A DNA stretch of 64,000 nucleotides from the NCBI GenBank assembly GCA_026686845.1, contig JAIVEN010000028.1, positions 9,501,001 through 9,565,000 on the forward strand. The letters are read 5' to 3'. Numbering within the stretch: the stretch's first letter is position 1; every line of letters starts with the position of its first letter. The translations under genes and the position numbers were made by a program. This stretch comes from Adenanthera pavonina (taxonomy: Eukaryota; Streptophyta; Magnoliopsida; Fabales; Fabaceae). Below are positions 11,277 to 23,700 of this stretch, piece by piece. The notes below the pieces were generated by a model. It did not search any database. It was not told where the DNA came from and saw only the letters and a list, made by a program, of their open reading frames with translations.

Positions 11277-12928
11277 TGTTGAATCAAGGGTTTTGATGAT
11301 TTCAGATCAACCTTCTAGAGCTTGGAAAGAAGATATCAAATGTACATGGAAGATCTCAGATGGAGAAATCCAAGTAAAATCAGCATAAGATTAGATATAA
11401 GAACTCTTACTATTTAATTTGAGTAAAAGACTTTGAATTGGCAAAAGAATATTTTTAGAAATATGATTCCATGTTAGTTCATGGAATACTTGAAAAACAC
11501 CCACTAACAGACGAACTTTAAAGTATTAAAATTGATCTATTGCTTTGAAAATTCGAACTTTGGCTTCTAAAATTCGAATTTTGAATTGAAAATTAGTTAG
11601 TCAGAAGAGAGATTCCTCTTACAGACGAACTTTGAGTGCAGAAATTCAAACTTTGACATAAGTCTAACAAGAGCCTTCTCTGACAAACGAACTTTGAGTT
11701 TTGAAAATTCGAATTTTTGATAAAACACAATTCATAAAAATGAAAAATTCGTCTTAGAATATGTCAAAGTTTATCTGAAAGTAAATTTTAAAAAGAGTCC
11801 AAAATGAGCTCACTGACAGACGAACTTTGATTTTGAAAATTTGAATTTTACAAAAAAGGCTTGCAAGTCTATTATGATAATCTGTTGACATACGACTGTT
11901 GGTATTCAGAAATTCAAATTTTGAACTAAGTCTAATAAGAGCTCTATCTTATAGACGAACTTTGAATCTTGAAAATTCAAATTTTGAAAAGATGAACTAT
12001 TATGCCTTATTGAACTGCCCACTAACAGATGAATTTTGGGCACCAAAATTTGAACTTCGAAGGGACTGTAGTAATATGGGGCAACTATTCATACTTATAA
12101 GAAGAACTTTAACTTGAAAATTCGTATGTTCCAACACAGAGATATTTTTCAATGATGAAAATTTGAACTTTGCTTCATAACATACGAACTTTGAAGTTCA
12201 ACGTTGAAGTCTTTAGCTTTCGGTCTCTACGGAATTCGTCTGTGAACTAACCAAAATTCAAACTTTGAGTGTCAGAAGCATTAAATACGATTGGTGAACG
12301 GATAGTTTTTTAGAGTAACCGTTGGGTAACATCTCTAACGGCTAAATTTTATCTCTAACGTATAGTTAAGACATAAATCTTTATATAAAACTTCATTTCA
12401 AGGTGTGGGTAATAATTTTACATTACATATACTGAAACTCTATCAAATTCTTAAGTCAAAGTCTTTTACCCTCACACACTTCATTCTTCAGCACTTCAAC
12501 TTTTATATACACTATAAATTAGAGAGTTCATTCCTTGTAATCAATCTTATCTTCATTTGGAAGAAAGATTTCTTGTGAGGGGATATCACAAGGGATTTAG
12601 GAAGCACTTAGCTAAAGTGCAAAAAGTGAAGTTATAAGCTCTAAGAACAGAGCATCAAAGTTATACTGAGGCAATTGCAAGAAGCCCATTGAATTCTTGG
12701 AAGATAGTAGAAAATCTCAATGTTACTTGGGGACTAGACATAGGTCAAGATAAAGAGACCGAACCAGGATAAACATCTGTGTCTTCCCTTCTCTTTTATT
12801 GCTTTTACATTACTATTCCTTTACACTCTGTTTTACTGTCTCTTTTGTCTTCATCACACTCTTGACTTTTGCAAAAAAAATTAATCTTCCCAATTCACCC
12901 CTCTCTTAGGAAGCCAACATATCTAACA
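11277..12928 (+). repeat. 3' LTR of SIRE-like copia element S1
   Basis: Runs from TGTTGAATCAAGGG to CATATCTAACA (1652 bp). The first 1 kb holds many AAATTCGAA/TTTTGAA and CAGACGAACTTT motifs (for example near 11512, 11622, 11818 and 11955). The second part shares the block GACCGAACCAGGATAAACA and the terminal AATCTTCCCAATTCACCCC with the LTRs at 5496 and 17720. The 3' flank passes straight into a minus-strand gypsy element, so S1 sits inside it. The 5-bp flank is CAAGA; the matching left flank is outside the window. Confidence 0.92.
12382..12389 (+). promoter_or_regulatory. TATA box of the S1 LTR
   Basis: TATATAAA just downstream of the motif-rich U3 segment. The equivalent place in the 17720-19581 LTR reads TATAAATA (minus strand, 18264-18271). 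The conserved position after the AAATCT block suggests the LTR promoter, with transcription starting about 30 bases on. Confidence 0.55.
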
Positions 12929-14581
12929 CAAGAGACATAAAATATGAGACGAGTAGGGACTACTTCACAAATGAATAAACTAGAGAAAGATGCCACCAAA
13001 GTAACTAATGGACTTACTATCAACTTATGCAATTTGGACTCAAAAGAAATTGTGGACTCATGCAATAATGATGGGTGACATAATTTAAACAAATTAGAAA
13101 CATAATGAGAAGGACAAAGAAAATACAATAAAGACACATAAGAAAGATGAGGTGAAGAAGGAAGAAGTTTTATACAAACTACTTTAAGCTTACTTTCACT
13201 TTCATTCTTCCTCAAACTCTCCTTTTCTTTTCTCTTTTCTCTCTTTTTATTTCTCTTTTTCAATCTTCTCTCAATCTTTTTCTCACTTATTCTTTTTGCA
13301 CTTTTTGCATTTTTGTGGACTCTTTCTCTCTTATTTTTCCCACTCATATTTTTCCACTTAAGCTCACTCTTTATTTTCTCACAAGTTTCACCTAAATTAC
13401 ATGGCAATAATTCATGGGCCTTTTCCAATACAAAAGAACAAAGATTAATATGCCCATTCAAGTTAGAATCAAAAGCATAATCTCCAAAGGAATCACATCA
13501 TTATCCACAGAATTTTCCACTAACTGATTAGCAACACGTAAAGTATGATTTTCCTCTAAAGGGTGCAAACAATGATAATTATGCTTAGAAGCACAAGCAA
13601 CATCATGAAATTCATTTTCTAATTGTGTTACAACATATTTTCAATTTGCACACTAGAAACACAACTAGAATCATCTAAGCTTTCTAATATAACACTATCA
13701 ACATCCAGACCAATTCTCTCTTCAAGATTTAGCAAGATATCATGTTCAATCACATTATCACAAGTAATAACATTAAACTCATTGGGATTCTTAAGTTTAG
13801 TACATCCCAATTCAAATTCCAATCCAATTGTTCCATCACAAAGGGTATCATTAATCCAAGTAACATAATTCATCTTAGTAGAATTATCACATCTTAAATC
13901 ACAAGAGACATTAATATCAGAGTTTTGAGGATTAGGCATACATGTAGTAGATTCTCTCATTCCATCATTAGTTGTTGAAACGGTAGCAACATTATCATCC
14001 ACTTGATCTACTTTCTCTAAGTAGGAATCACATGAATCTTAGACCACGGCCATTTGCATCTCCTTGGAATGTTCTACCACACTTTTAGCTTTGGATGGCA
14101 TGGATTTTTGCCTTAGGACTGCTCTCATTTCATTCCATGTTATAATGGAAGGTTCTCCATTCGTAGCTCGTCTAGTTTCCATCCATTTCCACCAAGTAGC
14201 AACCTTTTTACCCAATCGAAGATAAGCATATTGTGCCTTCTCTATTTCAGAGTAGTTGCAACACGCAAAGGCTTGTTCAACTTTTCTTTCCCAATCCAAG
14301 TAAACATCAAGATTTTTCTCACCATGAAATAGTGGGATCTTTAATTTGATGTTACTTAGAACATCCGTGTGGGTACGAACCTTTGGATTACGCCTTGCTT
14401 TAGTTTTAGAAGATAACTCCAGGCGATTCAATTTTGCATTCACTTCCTTAATTTGATCATTGAAAGTCCTTAATAAGGCCTTAAGATCAAATTCTCCAAC
14501 AGCCATGTTTATAATCTGAAATGTTAGTGTAAAACAAAGAAAAAGAAATAGGGACCTCACACACTCTCTCACGTGTTTCAC
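12929..14581 (-). pseudogene. Ty3/gypsy Gag and Lys/Glu-rich extension (element G1), truncated
   Basis: A minus-strand ORF from about 14506 (MAVGEFDLKALL) has the retrotrans_gag signature: IPLFHGEKNLDVYLDWERKVEQ, a CNYSEIEKAQYAYLRLGKKV helix, and A-WW at ATWWKWMETRR. The frame stops at 14039-14041 but stays open in the same frame to 13628. After a frame change comes a very basic block (13180-13400, repeated K/E/R runs such as KKRNKKREKRKEKE). No zinc knuckle or pol domain is seen before the SIRE LTR cuts the element at 12928. K/E/R-rich extensions after gag occur in decayed or non-autonomous plant gypsy elements; that assignment is inference. Confidence 0.75.
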
Positions 14582-15023
14582 TCAAATAATGCAAATGCAC
14601 TCGAAAATATGATACAATTTCTCTCTTGCATTTTTCCACTCAAAACTTGCTTTCTTATGAGAGTGCTAAATTAAAACACAACTTCAATTAAAAGGAAATC
14701 AATTTTTTAAACGAATGGCAATCACAGAAAACAAAAGTCCAAAATTAAAGTTCACAAAGATCCTAATTTAATTAAGTAATAACCAATACGAAATGAGCAC
14801 AAATGAATTGCAATTTCCAACAAGAGAAATCTGAAGGAAATAAAACAAAGAATGATGAAAATTAGGAAGGAAATTGATAAGAAAAGCAATTTTTTTTTCC
14901 TTTTTTTTTTACTACTCTCTCTTTTTTTTTGCTATATTCTTTTTTTTTTGCAGCAATCAATCTCTTTTTTTTTTAATATATATATATATATTTTTTGCAA
15001 ACAATTTTTTTTATCGAGATAAT

Positions 15024-15192
15024 GAACAGAAATGAAAACAGTGATCGAACAGTATGATGAATAGTGGTAGTGAATAGTGACAGGAACAGTATGAAATAGT
15101 ATTGACAAACAGTGACGTAAACAGTACCAGAACAGTATGATGAATAGTGCAAAACAGTGCCAGTGAACAGTGACAATCATACGGATGAACAA
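15024..15192. repeat. Clustered GAACAGT/GAATAGTG short repeats
   Basis: The G1 leader between PBS and gag contains about a dozen imperfect copies of R-AACAGT or GAATAGTG within 170 bases, irregularly spaced by 8-20 bases. The opposite strand reads as repeated CACTGTTC. A poly-T/(AT)n tract lies beside it (14887-15010). Confidence 0.75.
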
Positions 15193-15279
15193 TGACTGAA
15201 AAATTTTCCTAAAGCAACGAAAATGGAATGAAACAAGGAAAGAAGTAAAACAAAGAACACACCTTATTAGCAAACCTAA

Positions 15280-15291
15280 GCTCTGATACCA
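15280..15291 (-). other. Primer binding site (initiator Met-tRNA type), G1
   Basis: Minus strand TGGTATCAGAGC, 2 bases inside the LTR end at 15294. It sets G1 as a minus-strand element. Confidence 0.93.
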
Positions 15292-15293
15292 AA

Positions 15294-16221
15294 TGATAAG
15301 TGAACCCTTATGGAATCAATCCAAAGAACTCACTTGAAGCGAATGACACTCGGATCATTGCAATTACAAGGAAAGCGAAAACTGAAAAATAGAAAAACAA
15401 CAAGAAGAAGGGAATAAACAAGAAACCAGAAAACATATGTTAGTTTAAGTGAATTAGAACCCAAGAAAACCGGTCTCTAGAATCCTAGTTTCGGTGACAC
15501 CACATGGATTAACCAATTCCTTAATAAGTTATAGTTTCATCATAGCACTCAAAGAACACAAGAGAAACTCACAAAAGTCTAAAACTTTAATCATGCAAAT
15601 CTGAAAAACGCATATGAAAGTTAGCCTTAAATATGTAAGGTAAAATCTAAACTATTAAGTCTAGAAAACCTAATTAATTTAGGCTCAAGTAATCCTAATG
15701 AGATCAGGAAACTTTAGGCTCAAATAACACTCCTATTGGATCTAGAATACTAGTAAAAACAAAAGCCTAAATAAAATAACAAAAATTCATAAAAATAATA
15801 CCTAAGCTCTTATAAACATGCCACCACATTAATGAAATCATATATTTGGTACATGACATGCTTATTTACAAGGTGGGCTATCAAAAGACTACTAATTAAC
15901 TAATTGGGCTTTATTAATTGACAAAGTTCATTCCATAATTAATAAAAATGAAATTAACACTAATTAAGCCCAATAATGCTTAAGTCACATGCTATTTCAA
16001 TGAAGCACATGATCTTATAATAATCTCCTCCAATGGGTTTATCTTGAGCTTGGATATGAAACTTGTATTTTGGAGTTGATGATCTCACTTAAGCTTGGAC
16101 TTTATGTTCAACACTTTGATCAAGTCTTCCAAGTTCTCCATGCTCCTCTCTAAACTCTTGCAAGTCATTCCTAGTCCTTACTCTATTGTCTAGCTTATGA
16201 TTTATTTTTTATGATATTACA
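15294..16221 (-). repeat. 5' LTR of gypsy element G1
   Basis: On the minus strand it runs from TGTAATATCATAAAAAAT (16221) to GGTTCACTTATCA (15294), with TG/CA ends, 928 bp. The inner end is fixed by the PBS. The outer end is set from the TGTAATATC start typical of gypsy LTRs and is less certain, as no second LTR is in view. Confidence 0.75.
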
Positions 16222-17719
16222 CAATCACATAATCACCATTTATGATATTGATGTTGTTAATAGAATATCGCTATGTGAGGTTTGTAGGACTTCCATAGAT
16301 ATTGATTTACCATGTGCAACATAGGTTTCTCCGGTATACCAATTTAATTATATATATATATATTTTAATCATATGGTTGTTATTTTAGAAATTCAAAGAA
16401 AAGATTCCTTAAATTTGCAATTAAATATTTATCATAAATGAAATATTTTTATTTTTATAATAATTTTCTAATACAATTTTTAAAAAATAAAAAAAATCGT
16501 ACTGCGTGAGGTTTTTAGAACTTCTGTGAATATTTGAATTAATAAATTTACTGTGTGTTGTGATGTACCTCCGCTGGTATAATAATCATATTATGCGTTT
16601 TCTTTTTGGATAATATTTTTGAAACCAAAATAATAAAGATTATCTCAAATTTGATAAAGTTTTGAGTCTAATAGCTTTTGTTTTTGACTTCTTAGCTTTT
16701 GTAAATCAAAAAATAGTTTTATCAATATAAAGTTACTTTTTAATTTTTGGCATTGATTATTTCATTATACTTAAATATTATCCTTCAGTGCCATAAACCA
16801 TTGGACTCATCTCATCCAAAGTTTCGATTTGACAATAATTTTATATATTTACAAAATTACCCTTGACTTGAGTTAAATTTATAATTTTTAAAACTTTTGG
16901 GTCTCAGCTATACTTTTCCCCAAAATATTAAGATTGTTGCCCTTTTTCACGTGCTGCTTCCCTTTTTTTTTGTCTTTTCCTAAGGAAAATCATCATTTTT
17001 TTTATTTTTCTTTCTACCCAAGATAAATAACATTTTTGTCTAGTTTCACGTAAAATAGTGTTTATTCGTTTTTGTGAATTTCTTATACACTTTTATTTAT
17101 TTAGCTTTTAGGGACGTTACAAAATAAAATATTTAAGAATCAAAAATTAAACTTCATAACAAACAACAAGAAATACTCACTTAACCATAAATATCAAATT
17201 TTACTTCAATAAAAGAACAAAATAGTTGATCACACGCAAGAACAAGCAATACAAGCATCGGAAGAACTTCCTACTGAAGCTATTTTAATTCATGTATAGT
17301 TTATATATGTCACACCTGAAATGTGACGCAGATAGTACAAAAATGAAAAAAGGGAAAAAATTGGCTTCCACGGCGAAAGCCGATTTAGGAGAAGTCACCG
17401 CCAAAATTTTAAGGAAAATCAATTTAAGGAGGAAAATGATAATCTGCATAAATAGAGCTAGGTTTAGGAGTTGATTGTGTGGAGAAGGTGTTAGGCATAC
17501 CACAATACCCGCTCCTAAGAACGGTTACCTTAAATTGATTACGCAAATTAATATGCCTTTTAAAAATATTTTGGTTATCTTTTAATTGTTCACAAGCAAA
17601 AATAAAGGAGAGAAAGGAGAGAAATTAAGAAAATAAAATATAGATGATTTGGAAGACAAAATAAGAAAAAGAAATAAAAAAATTAAAAAAAATATTTATT
17701 TATTTATAAGGGTGGACTT
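16222..17719. repeat. AT-rich intergenic DNA with degenerate repeat units
   Basis: No gene seen. Two related units of about 90 bases lie at 16262-16349 and 16496-16590. Both read GTGAGGTTT-TAG-ACTTC ... CTCC-GGTAT and are separated by AT-rich spacer. Reverse-oriented relatives occur at about 19965-20010 and 20160-20240. The segment 17380-17560 (CGCTCCTAAGAACGG region) looks like old repeat DNA of unknown origin. Confidence 0.5.
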
Positions 17720-19581
17720 TGTTATCAAGGCCGACTTCCCAAGAGGGGGGTGAATTGGGAAGATTGAAATTTTTCTGCACAAAGTGAAATGGGTGAAGAT
17801 AGCACAGTATAAGGGAAGCAACGTGCAAAACAGAGCAAGCTGAAAAAGTAAAGATGAGGAGAAGAAGACTCAGTAATTTATCCTGGTTTGGTCTATCCAC
17901 TTGACCTACGTCCAGTCCCTAAGATAACTCTTGAGATTTTTCAACTATACAGCAAGAATTCAATGGGCTTCATGCTAATGCCATAGTACAAAGAGTATGC
18001 TCTGTTTCTGGAGCTTTCTGAATCTCTCTAAGCACTTCTACAATGTGCTTCCCAATCCCCTTGTGATTTCCCCTCACAAGTAAATCTATCTTCCAGATGA
18101 AGAGTAGATTGTTTACAAATATATAACTCTCTTGAATAGAGTAGATATGAAGGTTAAAGTACTGATATTGAAGTTGAAAGGATAAAAGCTTTTGAGAAGA
18201 AGATTTGGCAAAAATTCAGTATATACAAGTTTGATTTGTTACCCATAACTTCAAATGATGTTATATTTATAGATTTAGGTCTCAAATGTCCGTTAGAGGC
18301 AACATCTATCCGTTGGGGAAGTTATCCAACGGTTACTTTGAAAAACGATCTGTTAACCAACCGTATTTAATGCTTCTGACATACTAAAATTCGAATTTTG
18401 GTTAGTCAACAGACGAATTTTGAAGGAACCGAAGGTTAAGCTTCCAACATTGTAGCACGAAGTTCGTCTGTTCATGAAGTGAAATTCGAATTTTGAAACT
18501 TACAAAATATTTTCACAATGTGACATACGAATGTTCAAGAAGAAAGTTTTTCTGTTAAGTGTGAACAGTGTTTTCAATTTTCTACAATGCCTTCGAAATT
18601 TGAATTTTGGAAACCCAAAATTCGTCTGTTCCTAGTACGTTCAAAAGGCACAGTAGTTCACTTTCTTCGAAATTTGAATTTTGAAAGAGTGAAGTTCTTC
18701 TGTCAGAGTGACTCTTTTCAAACTAACTTCAATATTCGAATGTTACAGGACTTTGTCATTCGTAAGTCAATGTTTAATTTCAACAGTCTCAAAAACATAG
18801 CTTCTGAAAATTCGAATTTTAATGTTCAAAGTTCGTCTGTCAGAGAGCAATTTTGAAACTTAATATAATCTTGCTTTCAGATGAATTTTAACATTGTTTC
18901 AGATGAATTTTTTTTTGTTTTCACAAATTGCATTTTGTCTAAAATTTGAATTTTGAAGACTTAAAGTTCGTCTGTTACAAAGAAGCTTCTTTCAGACTTA
19001 TATGAAAATTCGAATGTTAGAAGGCCAAAGTTCGTCTGTCAGAGAGCGTTTTTCAAACTCAATTTCTTCTTGATTTCAGATGAACTTCAACATTATTTCA
19101 GACGAATTTCTTTAGTTTTCACAAATTGCATTTTATCTGAAATTCGAATTTTAAAGATGTGAAGTTCATCTGTCGCAAAAAGGTTTCTTTTAGACTTGGA
19201 TAAAAATTTGAATTTTGGAAAACCAAAATTCTTCTGACAGAGAGACATCTGTTCAGATTTATTCATTTTTAGCTTGAAATTCGAATTTCCAAAGGTAAAG
19301 TTCGAATTTCCAATATGACAGTTCAGTTTAAACATTCAAACTTCGTCTGTTTGTGGGTATTTTTCAAATAAGTCAAGATTTATCATAAAATCAAGGTTTA
19401 AAAACATCTTTTCTTAAAATCAAAATCTTTTACCCTCATTTAAACATAACAAAAGATCCTACAGAAGATCTAGCAGCTATTACTCAGAAATTCTTCACTT
19501 GAAACACTTTGATCTCCTTTGATATCTTCAGTCCAAGCTCTTGGATGTTAGTTTGGAATCATAAAAACTCTTGATTCAACA
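17720..19581 (-). mobile_element. Solo LTR of the SIRE-like copia family (S3)
   Basis: On the minus strand from TGTTGAATCAAGAG (19581) to TTGATAACA (17720), 1862 bp. It is flanked by perfect 5-bp duplications GACTT at 17715-17719 and 19582-19586. No internal region is attached, so it is a solo LTR formed by LTR-LTR recombination. It carries about ten GTTCGTCTG-type motifs between 18400 and 19350 and a TATA box (TATAAATA, 18264-18271, minus). It is the longest LTR of this family in the window and serves as reference for the others. Confidence 0.95.
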
Positions 19582-19586
19582 GACTT

Positions 19587-20762
19587 GACCTAGGATAAAA
19601 GTTTAGGACATATGTACCCTGCGATAGGAATCAAGGTCCACATAGTTCGAGATAAAAAAGTGTGTTAGTGAGTTCATATTTTTGTAATTATTATTTCATA
19701 ATAAGAGAAAGTTAATTGAAAATAATTCACCAGTATGCAAACAAAACGATTTTCTGAAATTGGGTTGGTGTGTTTTAATTTACAAAAAATAATTTAATTT
19801 CGCTTACTTATTCTTATTTTTATTTAATTTTGAAAATATTTTTTATGTTGGGCTTTTGAAAAAATATGTTTTTTGTAATTTTGGGAATTCTTTTTTTACA
19901 TTTTCATTTATTTTAAAAATAAAATTGATTTACTTGCTGTAGACCCACTGTCATACCCGATAAGCCGATTCCTTAGTACCTTTGGAAGTTCTAAAAACCT
20001 CCACGATATAAAGGTTTTATTATTTATTTTAAAGAAACAATTTAGAAATTATTAGTATTTTTATTTATTTAAAACATTTTGAATTCTTTTCCTTTTTAAA
20101 ACAAACACTTTATAAATAATTGTTATTTGTTTTTATAAATTTATGTCACATTTGACTAATGTGCCTACGTGGACTTGCCATCTCACGCGGCAATATGGAT
20201 AGCAAAAATATCTACGGAAGTTCTTGACCTTCTATGGCATGACTATTTACCAAGTGGTTTATAAACATTTTTCCTTTGAAAAATTATATGGAAATTTAAA
20301 CAATTAGTTGTTGGAACTTACAAACATGAATGTAAATTAATCACCATATATATTTGTGGAGTCCTATTAAATCACATGGCATTTGATCGCCCTTAATGTC
20401 TGCAAAGGTTCAAAAAGCTTTGTGATAACTCCAAGGAATAAATATAAATGTATAAAAGAAACTTAAAGTCATACGCAAATTTGTTCATGAGTGTGCTAAT
20501 ATGTATACTTAAGTAATAATTTATTCTGACTTAAAAATTACAAGGAATAAAGAGAGAAAAAGAATCAAACTATTTTTCACTTTCAACTGCTCCTCACTTT
20601 GCAATCCCCTTCTCGTTTTAATAGAGATGATTTAATCTTTACAAAACTTGACTTGAAGCTCCAATGATACTCAAAAGAAATATTAAGAGGAAGAATTAGA
20701 ATTGATCTTAAAATCATTTGAACCAAGATAAAAATGATATTTCTTTGCAAGAGAAACAAAGC
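19587..20762. repeat. AT-rich non-coding DNA
   Basis: No gene recognised. It holds reverse-oriented relatives of the 16262 and 16496 units (key block GAAGTTCTAAAAACCTCCACG near 19986 and GGAAGTTCTTGACC near 20216), interrupted from their partners by the S3 solo LTR. The rest is AT-rich without clear structure. Confidence 0.5.
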
Positions 20763-23700
20763 ATACGTTTGGTCATTTTTACTTTCTCAGGATTTTGTCC
20801 TCAATTTTAAAATTTCACATCTCATTCTACCCGAAGCCAAATCATGCATTATGTATGTGATATGAAAGCCCTATATGCATACTTTTCAGATATATTTTTC
20901 TTATATATCTATTCTACTTATACGGGGCATGACATGAACTTACACTGTTAATGGTCAAAACTCAACTTTAACTAAAATAGTTTTAGAAAAACTTACATAT
21001 CTCTCAATCTATAGCTCCATTTACTTCCAAATTAATGGCATAATACATAGATCTTTCCATACATGTAAACCACTGAATTTTTGGATCTCCACACAATTTT
21101 ATATTGCTTTCTAAAATAAACAGTACCTATGATCAAAACTTCTAGTTTTCCCAAATCTGTGCTGTTCTAAACTCTAATTTCAAAAATTTATCATAATTCG
21201 TGTATTTAGCCAAATTAAACATCTTTGGCTCCCTGAAATCTTATTCCATCTACTTTAAGAGCATGTATACTACTTGTACATCCTACCCTGTTTCATGTTA
21301 TTGGTACCTACATCATTACTAGGATGTTCATAATGAGCCCTTTCGTTCATACTTTAGCAAAATAAGTTTCATTACATACTAACATCGTCATTCATTATTC
21401 CAAATTCTTACATAACATTTCATAGTACTTTAAGAATCATAATAGTATAAAGATATAGACCACAAGGCATACACAAGATTTTACATAATATCTCAAAAGA
21501 TAAGTTCATAACTTGAACTTTTACATCAAACATCACTTTTCTTTCCTTCCTCCATAGCTCCCTTGTCTCTATTGCCATTGCATCTGCCTAGCATATCTAT
21601 CATTTTGGAAGAGTGAGATTCAAAAAAATCTCAGTAGTATTACCCAATCATACAACCATATTATCATAACAATTCATAGAAATATCATGAATTCTCATAA
21701 AAATATACAATGTCATAACATTTAATAAAAATTCCGGCAAAGTTACCTTTATATTTTGGACATCTTGGGATCACAAAACCCCTTCAAACAACTCAGCTTA
21801 GATTCAAGAGACATCATAAAACATCATTCATGGTATCAATCAATTCATAGAAAACATAAATTCATCATAGGATAATATAATACATAAATAGGAAAATACT
21901 ACCTTATTAGCTTCCTTTTCTTTTCACTTTTGGTATACCCCTTCCAAACACTTGCACAAGCTTTCTTGAACCTAAATGTAACATCAATTGAGCTTCTAAG
22001 TCACTAGTTCTTGAAACTAAGTGACAAAGTGCTCATTAAACTCTTAGTTTTCACTTTGCAATCCTTTTGGTTTCTCTTTAAATCAATACTTGTTCTTAAG
22101 GTTTTGGACCATGGGAATCCATTTTTGCCATCAAAATCATGAAATTCCCACTCTAAAACAATCTTCTGGACTGACCAAAATAGAGCATAGAGAATGAGAA
22201 GTAGACTTTTATGCTATTTGTGTCAAACTCTTGCAAAACCTACTTTCTTGCACCTTTCTCACGATTTCTCATTTTTTCATACAAAAGAAGACTTCCATCC
22301 TTAATCTGTGCCTTGACCAAGATTTAGACAAGAGAGGGAGGAGAAGAGAACTTCTTAAACTCATGCTAAGCTACTAGAAACAACTAGCTTGTAGGAGTAA
22401 GATTGTAACACCTTACTCCCAACACCTCCTGACTTGACCAAAAACTCCAAAATCAAACCAAACACAATCCAAACATATCATAATTAACTTCCCAAGACCT
22501 CAGAGCAGCGGAAAAACACCAAAGGACACTAGAAATTGGTTAGGGCTGCGGCCGCTAAAGTACCACCGCAGCTCCGACCCCTCTCAGTTTCCTTAGTGCC
22601 CATTGACTTGCTGGTGCCGCGGCCTGACTTCCTGGCATCGCAGCGCCAAACTGCTGATACAATATCAGCAAAAATTCATCCTCCAAGATGAACTTCCAAT
22701 GAACATAACTTTATTCTCCGACCTCCAATTGACCTAATTCCAACTCCTACAAGTCAATATTGTCCCAACCTATCCATAGACACCAATTTCATTTCAATCC
22801 ATCTCCGTATAGAAATTTTGGACACTTGACACCATCTTGGCCACTTTTTGACCAAAACTCATAACTTACAACTCTTATTTTCCACCAAAGGCATTCTGAT
22901 CACTCAGCACCATTCACACAGGTCGTAAACCACTAAACCAACTTGTCCAAAGAATTTTCACCTCAAAGGAACCACTCCTCTGAGATTTGACCCCCTTGAA
23001 CTCCAATTTGACCAAGTGGGCTACTTGCCCTAAAACACACTAACAAGGCCCAATTCCACCTGTGGGGTTACAAACACCAATATACTGACTTAACAACATC
23101 CCAATCCATGCATACATCACTAACTATCATACTCATCACATTCATTCACCATACATAAACACACATACAACACCATCCATAACAATCCTTATCAATGTCA
23201 TATATCAATTACAAGCATCCTATCTTACTTAACATATCATACATAAATAACTCAAACACTATACAGACTTGATATTCCCACTTCTGGTGCTACTACCTAG
23301 TCTTCTCTAGAATAGTGCTAGAACCTTCACGTCAAATGTTAGTTCATGAGAAAGGGGTGTGAGACAATGTCTCAATAACTAAGGACAACCACACACACAT
23401 ATATATAACTCATACAATCTCATGAATACAAAATGAAATGTAATGCATGTCTCCCTCACATACAATTAGAATTACGAGCTGTCGTCATAACAAGACATTT
23501 CATAAATTTTATTCTCTTCCAACAGTCGGTGAAGACTGATTTCGGGACATCACTAAACTTACCTCCCATTAGTGTACCCGGTCAAAGGTAACACTAATGT
23601 TCGGATTGTGGTTCTTCTTCCCCTTTTCCACCACAAATTGGTAGCGATTTAGGGAAGGTGCAGTCCACTATGCACCTTTCCTTCCTGACCATAGAAGGCG

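Noticed and set aside
15280..15291. GCTCTGATACCA-type sites as tRNA gene fragments
   Set aside because: They are primer binding sites at LTR borders; no tRNA cloverleaf surrounds them.
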